Shown: positions 1 to 9,884, counted from the first letter of the stretch. The stretch is 64,000 bases of DNA from Ruminiclostridium herbifermentans (GCF_005473905.2 NZ_CP061336.1:2968501-3032500), one strand, 5' to 3'. Notes: a model not told the origin generated them from the sequence alone. Numbers and translations: made by a program.

Positions 1-276
1 AGCTAAAAAGAAAATCAAATCCACTTCTTTGATTGTTTCAGAAGCGACATTTACCATATATTCTCCCAATTTTGTTTTAGGCCTATGAATACCTGGTGTG
101 TCAATAAGTACAAGCTGATATTCATCACTTGTTATAACAGCTCTAATTGTATTTCTTGTTGTTTGCGGTTTATTTGACATTATTGCTATTTTTTCACCGG
201 TTAAAGCATTTAAAAGCGTTGACTTTCCAACATTTGGTTTACCTATAACCGATATAAATCCTGATTTGTATGCCAT
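1..276 (-). CDS. era: GTPase Era, N-terminal part (runs off the window)
   Basis: N-terminal 92 codons of the Era GTPase, which binds the 16S rRNA 3' end and acts in 30S ribosome maturation. The G1 P-loop GKPNVGKST is at residues 12-20, the switch I threonines follow (PQTTRNT) and the G3 motif DTPG is at about residue 60. The KH domain lies beyond the window edge. The ATG at 274-276 is preceded by GGAGG at a normal distance. It is the last visible gene of the conserved yqfC-to-era operon and follows cdd by about 190 bases. Confidence 0.97.
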   Translation of the reverse strand, partial: MAYKSGFISVIGKPNVGKSTLLNALTGEKIAIMSNKPQTTRNTIRAVITSDEYQLVLIDTPGIHRPKTKLGEYMVNVASETIKEVDLIFFLA

Positions 277-469
277 ATTCTATTTGTTTCCTCCATTACT
301 TTTCATGCGTTACGTTAATATGTTTTTGTTCATAAACGTTATTTTAGCTCAAGTGGTAGTCCTGCAATGAAAAAAATTACGCCACTTACCATTTCTTGTT
401 TTAATCTGTTCTATAAATACTCCTATAATTAACAGTTTGCACCAATAATCAATATTCTTATATTTAACC

Positions 470-859
470 TTAAAAACTTCTGAAAGCATTAGGTAATATA
501 TCTCCAAAACGAATTTCTCTGTAATCACCTGCTTTATTTGTACAAAGAAGCTTCATGTCGTCATTTGCAAATTCCGCCATGACTTGCCTGCAAATACCAC
601 AAGGATAAATATAGTCATCATCATCACTTGCAATTGCAATTTTCTCAATCTCAATTTTGCCTTCCTCTGATATGGCCTTCCAGACAGCAGTTCTTTCAGC
701 GCAATTTGTTGCACCAAATGATGCTATTTCAACATTACATCCCGTATAAACTTTTCCTGTTTTGGTTAGAATAGCTGCACCTACTCTGAATTTCGAATAA
801 GGAACATATGCATTCTCTAGTGCCTTTTTTGCGGTCTCAATAAGTTCTTTATCTGTCAT
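470..859 (-). CDS. cdd: Cytidine deaminase
   Basis: Zinc-dependent cytidine deaminase of pyrimidine salvage (cytidine or deoxycytidine to uridine). The 129 residues are the normal length of the small tetrameric form. The catalytic zinc site is intact: CAERTAVW supplies the first Cys and the proton-shuttle Glu, and PCGICRQ supplies the two other Cys ligands. The ATG at 857-859 has a GGAG site upstream. It sits between dgkA and era, the standard Firmicute order, and is probably cotranscribed with them. Confidence 0.97.
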   Translation of the reverse strand: MTDKELIETAKKALENAYVPYSKFRVGAAILTKTGKVYTGCNVEIASFGATNCAERTAVWKAISEEGKIEIEKIAIASDDDDYIYPCGICRQVMAEFANDDMKLLCTNKAGDYREIRFGDILPNAFRSF

Positions 860-885
860 TACTCTTCTCCTTTATCTGTAATTTA

Positions 886-1266
886 CTATTTGCCTATATA
901 ATCTATTAATCTTAACATTAATTTATCTCCCATTATTACAACACCTATTATAATACTAAAAAATGCCGAAACAAAAACAGCACCGGCAGAAACATCCTTT
1001 ATTATCTTAGCTTTAGGATGATATACATCTACTATAAAATCAACTACTACCTCCATTGCCGTATTTATGAGTTCAAAACATAAAACTATTGCAACTGTTA
1101 AGCACAATATAGCAAACTCAACCTTGCTGACACCTAACCATATTGCAAGCAAAAGCACAAAAAAACTCATAGCCAAATGAATTTTCATATTTCTTTCTTT
1201 TACAATAGTATATAATACACCTCGAGAGGCATTCAAAAAGCTTTCGATAAGATTTTTATTCTTCAT
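886..1266 (-). CDS. dgkA: Diacylglycerol/undecaprenol kinase family membrane protein
   Basis: Small integral membrane lipid kinase of the DgkA family. In Gram-positives these usually phosphorylate undecaprenol, feeding the wall-precursor lipid carrier. About 126 residues with three hydrophobic helices (roughly 30-48, 52-70, 95-115). The family signature ELINTAMEVVVD is at about residues 64-75. The frame is open further upstream, but a GGGGG site just before the ATG at 1264-1266 makes this the likely start and gives the usual N-terminus. It lies between ybeY and cdd. Confidence 0.9.
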   Translation of the reverse strand: MKNKNLIESFLNASRGVLYTIVKERNMKIHLAMSFFVLLLAIWLGVSKVEFAILCLTVAIVLCFELINTAMEVVVDFIVDVYHPKAKIIKDVSAGAVFVSAFFSIIIGVVIMGDKLMLRLIDYIGK

Positions 1267-1421
1267 ATAATCCCCCACACCTAAAACAGGCTGAAAAATT
1301 AGGTAAAATTTACTGTCTAAAGCCTCAACCTGACAGAGCAATACTTAGCACTGAAGTTGAATTGTAAATTTTCGCCTAACAAATATAAAGTTATTATAAT
1401 GTATCAAACCTTTTAGCAAGC

Positions 1422-1910
1422 CTATCGAAGCCTAGTTAATCCTACTTCCTTCAAAACAGCTTCCTGCTTGCTAAACATAACCTTTTCTTCTGCTTCTTCC
1501 ATATGATCATATCCTAATAAATGAAAACACGAATGAGCTGTCAAAAACGCTATTTCTCTCTCAAAGCTATGACCATATTCCATTGCCTGTCTCTTTGCTG
1601 TTTCAGCTGAAATAATAATATCACCTAGCATTAATTGCTCAGACTCAAGATCATAATCCCCTTCATCAGAAATTAATTCTCCATTTTTAAATTCAGCCAT
1701 CGGAAAAGATAGCACGTCAGTAGATTTATCAATATCTCTATGCTCCTTGTTTATTAATCGTATCTCTTCGTCATTTACAATCAGCACACTTACTTCATAT
1801 TCCATCTCTAGATTTTCAGCTTTCATACATATGTCAATTACCTTCTTAATGAGTATATTAATATTCTCATCAATTGATACCTTGTCTTGTTCATTTTCAA
1901 TTATTATCAA
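1422..1910 (-). CDS. ybeY: Endoribonuclease YbeY (rRNA maturation factor)
   Basis: Metal-dependent single-strand RNase in 16S rRNA 3'-end maturation and ribosome quality control. The C-terminal zinc motif is visible as AHSCFHLLGYDH, giving the three His ligands; the usual first-block HG is HS here. I place the start at a TTG (1908-1910), because GGAGGAAAGAAAG precedes it at ideal spacing. An ATG at 1952 is also in frame but has no such site and would overlap pgpH by 56 bases. With the TTG, the overlap with pgpH is 14 bases, suggesting translational coupling. The product has about 162 residues. Confidence 0.92.
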   Translation of the reverse strand: MIIIENEQDKVSIDENINILIKKVIDICMKAENLEMEYEVSVLIVNDEEIRLINKEHRDIDKSTDVLSFPMAEFKNGELISDEGDYDLESEQLMLGDIIISAETAKRQAMEYGHSFEREIAFLTAHSCFHLLGYDHMEEAEEKVMFSKQEAVLKEVGLTRLR

Positions 1911-4146
1911 CTTTCTTTCCTCCGTCTTTTCTTGCTTCATCAGAAACTTCATTTTTAATATGCTCTATATTATACTCTCCCTTTTCTTCAATAAAAATAT
2001 CTTTTTTCACTAAATTTTTAACATCTGGATATTGCTCACGTGCATGAAAATAGCCACTAAGAACCTTAATAAAGGAATTAGCTATTGTATCTAAATCAGC
2101 CAACGTAAGCTGACATTTATTTAACTGGCCATCATCTAGCTTGTCCTTAATTATTTTTCTTATTAAAGCTTCAATTTTTTCTTCAGTTTTATTGCTCATT
2201 GATCTAACTGCTGCTTCAACAGAATCTGAAAGCATAACTATTGCAGCTTCTCTAGTCTGTGGGTTTGGCCCTTCATATCTGTAATCCTCTTGTTTAACCT
2301 CATTACCAGATTCTGATTTAATAGCTTTATAATAAAAATATGCTACAAGCGTTGTTCCATGGTGTTGCTTTATTATGTCTTTAATTACAGAAGGCAGCTT
2401 ATACTTAGTTGCTATTTCAACACCATCCGATGTATGCGATGTAATAACAACTGAACTTACATTTGGTGTCATTCTCTCATGGGGATTTTCTGACAATTGA
2501 TTTTCAGTGAATAAATCCGGTCTTTTAAGCTTTCCAACATCGTGAAAATATGCTCCTGCTCTTGCAAGAAGGGCGTTAGCTCCCAAATCCTCTGCAGCCA
2601 CCTCTGCTAGATTTCCAACCATAAGGCTATGATGATATGTGCCCGGTGCCTCCATAAGAAGCTTTTTAAGCAAAGGATGGTTTGGGTTGGATAATTCTAG
2701 AAGCTTTAATGGAGTAACAATTCCAAATGCACTCTCTAAAAATGGAAGCAATCCAATTGTTAATACCATAGAAACAATTCCATTAATAAACACTGCTAGG
2801 CTTTCAGTAAGAATTGTTGTAGCATCGCTCTTTTCTATGAAATTTATAAAAACTATAAATACAGCATTTATTAGTCCAAGCAAAAGCCCATTCATTGACA
2901 ATCTGCTGCGTTGATGTGCCTTAGTAACCATAAATGCTGATATTACACCACAAACTAAGCCCATGTATAAAAACTTATAGTCACCCCTAAGCAATAATGA
3001 TATACAAACAGTAAGAATACAATTAATCACTACTGCAAGTTCAAAATTGAGCAATATTGAAGTAAGCATTGTTCCTACAAAAACTGGAATAAGTAAACCA
3101 TGATAATATGGAAATAAATATCTGGCAATAAGAAGAATGATAACAGATATTAAGCATAACAGTAATAATTCTTTTCTGCTTTTGTATATTTTTTTATTAT
3201 ATTTTCTTAAGAATATCGCAACTATTCCAACAAGAAAAAGTAAAATTGCTAATATCCCAAGAGAAAAAAGATAATCATATCTGCTTTTTGTTTCAAGAAG
3301 ATTAAGTTCCTCTAATAACTTTAGCTTGTCCATTGTAACTATATCGCCAAAGCTAATAATTCTTGAACCCTTTTTAATCTTAACAATATTAGCCTCATCA
3401 TTATATGCTTCCTGTCTTTTCTTCTCCGTAGCCTCTTCATCAACTATCTGATTGGTTCTGAGAATACTTTTAGAAAGCTGCTCTCCGATGCTTTTTAGTT
3501 GGTCATTTATACCCTGCTCATTCTTATAGCTGTTGAACAAATTTTGAATATGTATATCAATGTTACTCTCTGTAATAACCTCAGACATAGAACGTGATAT
3601 AAGCTGTTTAGTCAAAGTTTCAAAAGCTTCTAATTCACTATCTGTAACAGTTGATATAAGATATTCAATTTGCGCCTGTGACAATGATATTGACATATCA
3701 TTTAATCTGTCACTTAAGCTATTTGCTGCTGTTTTTCGAGCCTCTTTAAGATACTCATTATAGCTTTTGCTATATTGAGATAATCCAAGTTCCTTCATTC
3801 TTTTATCAACACTTGTTCTAGCATTTGATATAGCCTTAAAAAAGTCGTCCTGCTTATATATAACTTGTACAAATGCCTTTGAATCTTCTTTTGTCACATT
3901 CTCAACATTATCTCTAGCAGAAATCCTATTTTCTTCAGTTAAAACTTCATTAATCACATCTCTAGGCGCAGTTATATCATCATACGAGACATCACCTAAA
4001 TTTAATTTATATTTTGTTGGTTGAGCACCTGTCTCAATTATAATAAAAGCAATTAATATAGTAATAATTACCATAAATGAACGCTGAACAGCAAAGTTAT
4101 TAGTAATTTTACTTATTTTATTTTCGCCTTTCTTAGCTTTTTTCAT
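1897..4146 (-). CDS. pgpH: 7TM-HD phosphohydrolase PgpH/YqfF (c-di-AMP phosphodiesterase family)
   Basis: 749-residue membrane HD phosphohydrolase of the 7TMR-HDED/HD family; characterised members hydrolyse c-di-AMP to pApA. Visible order: an N-terminal transmembrane helix (about 22-40), a long extracytoplasmic helical domain (about 45-285), a bundle of about seven hydrophobic helices (about 295-480), then a cytoplasmic HD domain. The HD domain carries YFHDVGKLKRPDLF and the downstream HH of KDIIKQHHGTT. Start ATG with GGGGG upstream. It lies between phoH and ybeY in the conserved operon. A c-di-AMP riboswitch occurs at about 20.6 kb, so this nucleotide signals in the organism. Confidence 0.94.
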   Translation of the reverse strand: MKKAKKGENKISKITNNFAVQRSFMVIITILIAFIIIETGAQPTKYKLNLGDVSYDDITAPRDVINEVLTEENRISARDNVENVTKEDSKAFVQVIYKQDDFFKAISNARTSVDKRMKELGLSQYSKSYNEYLKEARKTAANSLSDRLNDMSISLSQAQIEYLISTVTDSELEAFETLTKQLISRSMSEVITESNIDIHIQNLFNSYKNEQGINDQLKSIGEQLSKSILRTNQIVDEEATEKKRQEAYNDEANIVKIKKGSRIISFGDIVTMDKLKLLEELNLLETKSRYDYLFSLGILAILLFLVGIVAIFLRKYNKKIYKSRKELLLLCLISVIILLIARYLFPYYHGLLIPVFVGTMLTSILLNFELAVVINCILTVCISLLLRGDYKFLYMGLVCGVISAFMVTKAHQRSRLSMNGLLLGLINAVFIVFINFIEKSDATTILTESLAVFINGIVSMVLTIGLLPFLESAFGIVTPLKLLELSNPNHPLLKKLLMEAPGTYHHSLMVGNLAEVAAEDLGANALLARAGAYFHDVGKLKRPDLFTENQLSENPHERMTPNVSSVVITSHTSDGVEIATKYKLPSVIKDIIKQHHGTTLVAYFYYKAIKSESGNEVKQEDYRYEGPNPQTREAAIVMLSDSVEAAVRSMSNKTEEKIEALIRKIIKDKLDDGQLNKCQLTLADLDTIANSFIKVLSGYFHAREQYPDVKNLVKKDIFIEEKGEYNIEHIKNEVSDEARKDGGKKVDNN

Positions 4147-4184
4147 TTGCTACCCCCAGGTAAGTGTTGTATATTAGCTTAAGC

Positions 4185-5195
4185 TTAAGTCTTTTGTCTA
4201 TCTTCCTTTTTTTTCTCTTCCTTTTGTTTCTCTTCTTTCAAAGAGTATTTATCATATGCAATTATAATCTTCTGAACCAGTTCATGTCTTACTACATCCT
4301 TTTGAGTAAGGTAACAAAACTCAATACCATCTATATCTTTCAAAATAGTAGTTACTTCTTTTAATCCAGATTTCTTGTCACCTGGTAAGTCTATTTGAGT
4401 TATATCACCTGTTATTACTGCTTTTGAATTAAATCCAATTCTTGTTAAAAACATCTTCATCTGTTCTGGTGTAGTGTTCTGAGCTTCGTCTAATATAATA
4501 AACGAGTTATCTAAAGTTCTTCCTCTCATATAAGCAAGAGGTGCAATCTCTATCATGCCTCTTTCAAGATATTTTAAATAAAGGTCGGCTCCCATTATTT
4601 CGTAAAGTCCGTCATAAAGTGGTCTTAAATATGGATCAACTTTATTTTGTAAATCTCCTGGCAAAAACCCTAACTTTTCACCTGCTTCTACCGCTGGTCT
4701 TGTAAGAACAATTCTGTCAACCTCTTTATTTCTAAAAGCATTTACTGCCATAGCAACCGCTAGAAAAGTCTTTCCTGTACCTGCAGGACCTATTCCAAAT
4801 ACAATATCATTTTTTTTCATTGCATCAACATACAGCTTTTGTCCATGTGTCTTATTTTTTATCTGCCTTCCTTTTGCAGTAAGACAAACATAATCGCCTA
4901 AAAGTTCATCAGCCTTTTCTATTTGTTTCTCGTTTGTAAGCCCTACTAAATACTGTACATTTTGCCTAGTAATATTTTCTCCACGTTTTGCAATGTCTAA
5001 TAACTTCGTAACAATTGCTTCAGCTTTATTAACATTTTCTGTTTCTCCGCTAATTGCTATTGACGTATCTCTAGTTACAACCTTTACATTAAAGGCTTCT
5101 TCAATAATTTTTATATTTTCATCGTAATTACCAAAAATATTCATTGCATATTCTATGCTATAAAAATCAATATTTTTTTCTACTTTCTCTGTCAA
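4185..5195 (-). CDS. phoH: PhoH family ATPase (YbeZ-type)
   Basis: PhoH/YbeZ P-loop ATPase, 336 residues, helicase-like and functionally linked to YbeY in RNA maturation. Walker A GPAGTGKT is at residues 136-143 and the Walker B-like segment FIILDEAQN lies near residue 240. An N-terminal KH-like region precedes it and the tail is a charged Lys/Glu stretch. The initiator is a TTG (5193-5195) about ten bases after AGGAGG; no ATG is suitably placed. Immediately downstream of yqfD. Confidence 0.95.
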   Translation of the reverse strand: MTEKVEKNIDFYSIEYAMNIFGNYDENIKIIEEAFNVKVVTRDTSIAISGETENVNKAEAIVTKLLDIAKRGENITRQNVQYLVGLTNEKQIEKADELLGDYVCLTAKGRQIKNKTHGQKLYVDAMKKNDIVFGIGPAGTGKTFLAVAMAVNAFRNKEVDRIVLTRPAVEAGEKLGFLPGDLQNKVDPYLRPLYDGLYEIMGADLYLKYLERGMIEIAPLAYMRGRTLDNSFIILDEAQNTTPEQMKMFLTRIGFNSKAVITGDITQIDLPGDKKSGLKEVTTILKDIDGIEFCYLTQKDVVRHELVQKIIIAYDKYSLKEEKQKEEKKKEDRQKT

Positions 5196-5198
5196 GTA

Positions 5199-6398
5199 TT
5201 ACATTCCTCCTATCTCCTGTGTCACTCCGATATCTTCTATACATTCGATTATTGCCTTAGCTATACTCACACCATTGTCATTATTGACAAAAGAAATATT
5301 TGTATTAACTATTTTTGCGTTTTTAGGTACTTTTTGCTTAGCCAAATCTATGGCTTTGTCTGCTGCCATTTCCTCCGCAGTTTCAGTATCAATTTCATAG
5401 TGCTCCACTTTATATTCATAATGCTGATCTATAATAAATTCAACTGGTAATGCAAAATATTTACCAATGCATAGTTTTTTTTTAATTTCAACATATTCTG
5501 AATTCTTATATGGGATTTTGCTATGAAATAGTTTTATTTTTTTTGTAAAAAGAACAATTGAATAATTTTCTTTTTTCAAACCCGTCCTTTGGATTCTTTC
5601 AAGCTTTTGCTCTACCTTCGCACTAGCTTCATACCAAGTTCTTGCTTTAACACTCCCCATAGAATGAACCATTAAGGGACTAGCTTCCGGATAATTAGCA
5701 TTCTCAATCCTTCCTGTTATAAGCAGCTGCCCTTTTGTAACAGTGTCACCTACTTTGACTGCTTCAAGACCTTCTTTTGCAACAATGGAACAAATTACAC
5801 CTTCTTTCAGAGCCACAATATCACATGGCACATTTTTATTTATTAGATCTGGTGGCTTTACCCTTTCATTTACAACAACTTGAACCTTTGTTCCACGAAT
5901 ATAAACACTTATTCTAGCAAGGTCATTTAATTCAAGCATCATATTACCAACTACGTCTTCAGGATTTATGCTATATTTCAAGGCACCTATTTTAACTCCA
6001 TTGTCATTTAGCTTCTCTACTATGACTTCAGTTGGTACACTGCTATTTCCAACAACTGATACATCCCATATAAACGAGGATATTAGGAAAAATACTATGA
6101 TACAGCTTCCAGCACCTATAACAAAAGCTTTTCTGTTTTTATATTTATTTAATAAAAAAGGCAGTCCCTTTTTCATAACAATATGTACTCTGCACCTAGT
6201 TTTCTTTGCAATAGGCCTAAGCATTTTGAAATCCTTAACACTAATCATCATTTTAACACTGCTGTTTTTTTGCCACTTAACATTCCATAATCTTATTTGC
6301 CTATGAGTACATATATTTATAAATTTTTCTAAAAAATATCCTTCAACAATAATAATAACATATCCTCTAATATAATTCCATAACCTCAAAATTAACAT
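5199..6398 (-). CDS. yqfD: Sporulation protein YqfD
   Basis: 399-residue YqfD family protein, in Bacillus a sigma-E-dependent sporulation protein needed for efficient spore formation. One strong transmembrane segment lies at about residues 90-113, after a basic cytoplasmic N-terminal region. An extracytoplasmic region with a POTRA-like segment (near VVGNSSVPTEVIVEKL) and a beta-rich domain follow. ATG with GGAGGG just upstream. It ends four bases before the phoH start and follows yqfC, as in other endospore formers. Confidence 0.93.
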   Translation of the reverse strand: MLILRLWNYIRGYVIIIVEGYFLEKFINICTHRQIRLWNVKWQKNSSVKMMISVKDFKMLRPIAKKTRCRVHIVMKKGLPFLLNKYKNRKAFVIGAGSCIIVFFLISSFIWDVSVVGNSSVPTEVIVEKLNDNGVKIGALKYSINPEDVVGNMMLELNDLARISVYIRGTKVQVVVNERVKPPDLINKNVPCDIVALKEGVICSIVAKEGLEAVKVGDTVTKGQLLITGRIENANYPEASPLMVHSMGSVKARTWYEASAKVEQKLERIQRTGLKKENYSIVLFTKKIKLFHSKIPYKNSEYVEIKKKLCIGKYFALPVEFIIDQHYEYKVEHYEIDTETAEEMAADKAIDLAKQKVPKNAKIVNTNISFVNNDNGVSIAKAIIECIEDIGVTQEIGGM

Positions 6399-6461
6399 TT
6401 TGCCCTCCAGTTTAAGAAACTTGGTAACTTTACTTTTATGTACTATATTAATTAAGTATTG

Positions 6462-6797
6462 CTATTTTAAAAATTCCAGCGATAAAATATTGCCATAAAT
6501 CATTATACTTTCTGATGTAATTTCCTTAATATAAACATTAGTTCCTTTTACTTTAATAGTTCCTGATGTAGTATTAACTCGCAAAACATCTTCAACGTAT
6601 TCAGCAATACCTTTATAGTTCTCTATAATTAAGTCTCCATTACCCAACATAGTTAGTTTGGGCATATCTAATACTATTTCTTTTGGCAGTTCTAACAATT
6701 CAGTAAACTTTTCTTTTATTTTAATTTTTGATTCAGGCTTAACATTTTTATTATTTTTAGTATGTTTACCTTTACTGATTTTCTCTATTTTTTGCAT
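6462..6797 (-). CDS. yqfC: Sporulation protein YqfC (YabP family)
   Basis: Small YabP/YqfC-family sporulation protein of about 111 residues with a lysine-rich N-terminus and the beta-rich YabP core (PKLTMLGNGDLIIENYKG). The start is set by GGAGG eight bases before the ATG at 6795-6797; an upstream in-frame GTG at 6815 overlaps the ribosome binding site and is rejected. First gene of the yqfC-yqfD-phoH-pgpH-ybeY-dgkA-cdd-era run. In Bacillus this gene is under sigma E; I could not identify a convincing sigma-E promoter here. Confidence 0.9.
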   Translation of the reverse strand: MQKIEKISKGKHTKNNKNVKPESKIKIKEKFTELLELPKEIVLDMPKLTMLGNGDLIIENYKGIAEYVEDVLRVNTTSGTIKVKGTNVYIKEITSESIMIYGNILSLEFLK

Positions 6798-7211
6798 TAC
6801 ACTATCCTCCTGCACCCACTTTTGATTACAAATTTGGTAAACTTTCAGTGGTGTACCTCTGCTTTCTTATCTGTCAAAATACACTTTTGGTTGGTTGAGT
6901 TCAAACTAAGTACTATATTCTCACGAACTTTGATTAAGAGTTTTTTCTTATACAATCAAACTTCGCAGATATATGCTGCTAAGGTCTATTAATTTCTGGT
7001 GCAGCGGCACGGCAATAACAAGTTACAAAGTCAAATAAATTCATAAAGATAAATAAATTCATATAATGAATTAGTTTTTAATCAACAAATCAATTATTAT
7101 CGTTTAAATATCTACGATAAGGGTCGATAGTTTGGATTTTAAGCCAAAGTTTCCTAAAATTAGTACAAAAAAGTGAATTGTATACATATTGTCAATGACT
7201 AGCAATAAAAA
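6798..7211. other. Intergenic region upstream of yqfC
   Basis: 414 bases, very AT-rich, between the yqfC start and the end of the deacetylase gene. It holds an imperfect 18-base direct repeat (minus-strand TATGAATTTATTT twice, near 7030-7065) and an inverted repeat TTTGATT...AATCAAA at 6929-6960. I see no RNA gene or confident promoter. Confidence 0.5.
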
Positions 7212-8132
7212 CTAATTTGCCAAATCTTCTACATTTCCAAATTCATATCCACTTGCAATTGCTCCTTTAATTATCATATCTAGTGCATCCGCATTATCCT
7301 TTGATACAGCATGCAGCAGTATTATCTCACCATTATGCAAATTTTTCATTACCATTTTATATGCATACTCTGGCCCTCTTATTTTATCTCTATACCAATC
7401 ATCGTATGCAAAACTCCAAAAAAGATTGCAATAACCTAGCTTACTGGTAATACTAAGAGTTCTTTCACTATATTCACCCTTTGGAGGTCTAAGGAACTTC
7501 ATTTTTGCTCCAAATTTTTCAGTAAAAGCTCTCTCTAACCCAAGAACCTCCTCTTCAATCTCCGAATCACTCTTTTCTGGTAAACTTGGATGATGAATTG
7601 TATGATTTCCAACTGTATGCCCCTCTTCAACCATCCTTCTTACTAAATCCTGATGCTCATTAAGATAAGGCCCTGTAATAAAAAATGCTGCCTTGACATT
7701 GTTTTCCTTTAAAACATCAAGTATTTTAGATGTGTATCCATTCTCATAGCCCTCATCAAAAGTTAAATAAATTACTTTTTTATTTACATCACCAACATAC
7801 TTGCCGCCATATTTTTCAAGCAGCTTATCTGTTCCTGGATCAGCTATAGGCGTCTTATTATCAGGCTGCCTTCTTATTCCCCAGCAGCGCTTCTTCCCAT
7901 AAGGAAATTCATTTTGTAATGATATACAATTTTCAGAATCTACCTCTTCCGATAAATTTCCTGTAAGTTCTGTAGAGTAATCAATACTTCTGCTGCTTAC
8001 GCTGAAAACACCGCCTAGGTCTGAAAGGTTTGAATTTGCATCTGAATTGTATCTTCGCATAACAACACAGTTTACTATAACAGCTAAAATTATAAGCAAA
8101 ACAGCCAAGGTAACAACTTTTTTCATTTTCAA
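7212..8132 (-). CDS. PdaA-like polysaccharide deacetylase
   Basis: 306-residue membrane-anchored or secreted NodB-fold deacetylase, closest in motif to PdaA, which deacetylates muramic residues to make the muramic-delta-lactam of spore cortex. One N-terminal hydrophobic segment (residues 4-26) is followed by a linker. The catalytic motif LTFDEGYENG and the metal motif HTIHHPSLP follow, then FLRPPKGEYS and LLHAVS. The start is probably TTG (8130-8132), six bases after GAGGG; ATG two codons later is possible. Cortex modification fits the surrounding sporulation genes, but assignment as the true PdaA is inferred. Confidence 0.85.
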   Translation of the reverse strand: MKMKKVVTLAVLLIILAVIVNCVVMRRYNSDANSNLSDLGGVFSVSSRSIDYSTELTGNLSEEVDSENCISLQNEFPYGKKRCWGIRRQPDNKTPIADPGTDKLLEKYGGKYVGDVNKKVIYLTFDEGYENGYTSKILDVLKENNVKAAFFITGPYLNEHQDLVRRMVEEGHTVGNHTIHHPSLPEKSDSEIEEEVLGLERAFTEKFGAKMKFLRPPKGEYSERTLSITSKLGYCNLFWSFAYDDWYRDKIRGPEYAYKMVMKNLHNGEIILLHAVSKDNADALDMIIKGAIASGYEFGNVEDLAN

Positions 8133-8236
8133 AATAATCCCTCACTATCCTAAGCATAATCATTGAATAAAAAGCTAAGTATAATAAAAAAAACACTTCT
8201 CATATATTTATATATAGTTTTATAGTTTTTGAGAAC

Positions 8237-8276
8237 AACAAAAAAGCCTTATACATGTAATAACATATATAAGACT
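8237..8276 (-). terminator. Rho-independent terminator of the DUF881 pair
   Basis: Minus-strand stem of 13 bp (8264-8276 with 8245-8257) with G-U pairs and a TAATAA loop, followed by a T-rich run (TTTTTTGTTGTT). It lies just downstream of the DUF881 gene ending at 8290. Confidence 0.85.
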
Positions 8277-8289
8277 CAAGAATTTAATT

Positions 8290-8991
8290 TTATTTGTTTT
8301 CAACTGGAGTAAGCTTGTTTGTTTTTATTAGTTCCTCACTGATTTTAGGTATGACAACTTCATCAGATTTTTTAACATCAACATCGATAAACAATTTTAT
8401 CTTTTCCAAAGGCCCTCCAATCATGCTCAAAGCATTTACAGCATTATCAGGATCAACTATAGCCTTTATCTGATATGGAGGAATGACATGACGTCCATTT
8501 ACCATAATATAGCCTCCAGCGGCTCTAACCTCTGTGGTATCAATAACCCTCTGGTCATTTATTGCCAAAGCTTGCGCATCCGTTGCTCTCAACTCGTTTA
8601 GTATTGATAAAAGATCATCGTCGGCTACATTTAACGAATCCTCTTTTGCAAAGGTTATAATTACTCCCTTTCCTTTAACATCAGTTAATCCAGCAACAAT
8701 TTTCAATTTTTTAATTTCTTCGGATAACAGCTTCATGTTTTCATCTGAATTACCACTTGCATCTTCAAATTTATTTATTTGAACTTGTAACTCATTAAGC
8801 TTAGCCTTAAGGTTTTCATTATTTTTCTGCTCGTTAAGAATTTTGACAACTAAATCATCCTTTTTTTGGTTTTCAAGTTTCATAGCACTAGCATTATTCC
8901 TTATACTTTGGAACTGCCACGAAAGTGCCAGCCCCAATAATATACAAATTATTGATATGGATATATTGCTGCTAATTTTTTTTGTCTTCAT
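8290..8991 (-). CDS. DUF881 family envelope protein (second copy)
   Basis: 233 residues: an N-terminal signal anchor (about 9-27), a coiled coil rich in Lys/Glu/Asn (about 40-95), then the conserved DUF881 domain (GLTDVKGKGVIITF, LLSILNELRATDAQALAINDQRV, IKAIVDP). Related to Bacillus YlxW/YlxX of the division and wall region; the biochemical function is unknown. ATG with GGAGG nine bases upstream. It overlaps the upstream DUF881 gene by 20 bases and is paralogous to it, so the pair likely arose by duplication and works together. Confidence 0.88.
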   Translation of the reverse strand: MKTKKISSNISISIICILLGLALSWQFQSIRNNASAMKLENQKKDDLVVKILNEQKNNENLKAKLNELQVQINKFEDASGNSDENMKLLSEEIKKLKIVAGLTDVKGKGVIITFAKEDSLNVADDDLLSILNELRATDAQALAINDQRVIDTTEVRAAGGYIMVNGRHVIPPYQIKAIVDPDNAVNALSMIGGPLEKIKLFIDVDVKKSDEVVIPKISEELIKTNKLTPVENK

Positions 8992-9712
8992 AATCTATTA
9001 CCTCCAGTCTGGAAATCAGACTATTAATATCATTTGTAAATTTAGGTACTACAATATCTTTTTCTTGGGATATTGTTACACGTTTTTTTAGTGTTAACAT
9101 ATCGTTAATTATATAGCTTTCCTTAAGAGCTTTATATAGCACGTCCGAATCTCCTATTGCTTTAATTGTATAAGGTACGGCATATCTATTGTTATTGATT
9201 TTTATAGTTGGTCCTGCACATATCAACTCACTTGTGGCTATAATTCTCTCATCATTAATTGATATAGCAAGCGCACCCGCTATTTTTAATTGATTAACGA
9301 CATTATATATATCATTATCATGAATAATATAATCCATTACTATTTCAGAATCAGGAAATTCTGCATCATTCAATGTAATTATTACTCCTTCTCCAGTAAC
9401 ATCAGTCAAACCAGATATGAGTTTTAAATATTCAAGTTCTTTTTTTTGAGAAATACTTACATTATTAATTGGAGCAGCCAAAAATGCAGCCTTATCATTC
9501 TCCAGCTTTTCAATCTGTTCCTTATATTTCTCACCTGTTTTAATCTTTTCATCCAGCTGAATTTTTAGCTTGTCAGTATTCAGTATATCAGCTGCCTGCC
9601 GCTGCACACTAACTGTACTTCTAATCTGAAGAGTGATTAAAGCTCCAAGCAGCATAAATGCAAATAATAAAATAATATATCTATCGTTAACTCTAAATCC
9701 TTTTAATTTCAT
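8972..9712 (-). CDS. DUF881 family envelope protein (first copy)
   Basis: 246 residues with the same layout as its downstream neighbour: transmembrane anchor (about 12-30), coiled coil (about 45-90) and DUF881 domain (GLTDVTGEGVIITLNDAE, LKIAGALAISINDERI, YTIKAIGD). ATG preceded by GAGGGAC. First gene of a two-gene unit that ends at the terminator near 8250. Function unknown. Confidence 0.88.
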   Translation of the reverse strand: MKLKGFRVNDRYIILLFAFMLLGALITLQIRSTVSVQRQAADILNTDKLKIQLDEKIKTGEKYKEQIEKLENDKAAFLAAPINNVSISQKKELEYLKLISGLTDVTGEGVIITLNDAEFPDSEIVMDYIIHDNDIYNVVNQLKIAGALAISINDERIIATSELICAGPTIKINNNRYAVPYTIKAIGDSDVLYKALKESYIINDMLTLKKRVTISQEKDIVVPKFTNDINSLISRLEVIDYEDKKN

Positions 9713-9845
9713 TTTGTCCCTCTTATAACGCCTAGAATCTATATAATTTTCGATTATATATTCGATTATAGAAAATTTATTACATTAACGGCGTTTTATT
9801 ATGGCAGAAGATAATCTCACAGCCTAATATACAAAGTTATATCCA

Positions 9846-9861
9846 CCACTTATAGAAGTGG
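9846..9861. repeat. Short perfect hairpin
   Basis: CCACTT-ATAG-AAGTGG hairpin in the gap between the DUF881 operon and tRNA-Trp. No poly-T tail clearly follows it, so its role is unclear. Confidence 0.4.
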
Positions 9862-9884
9862 AGAACATTTTCTTGCCTTATTAC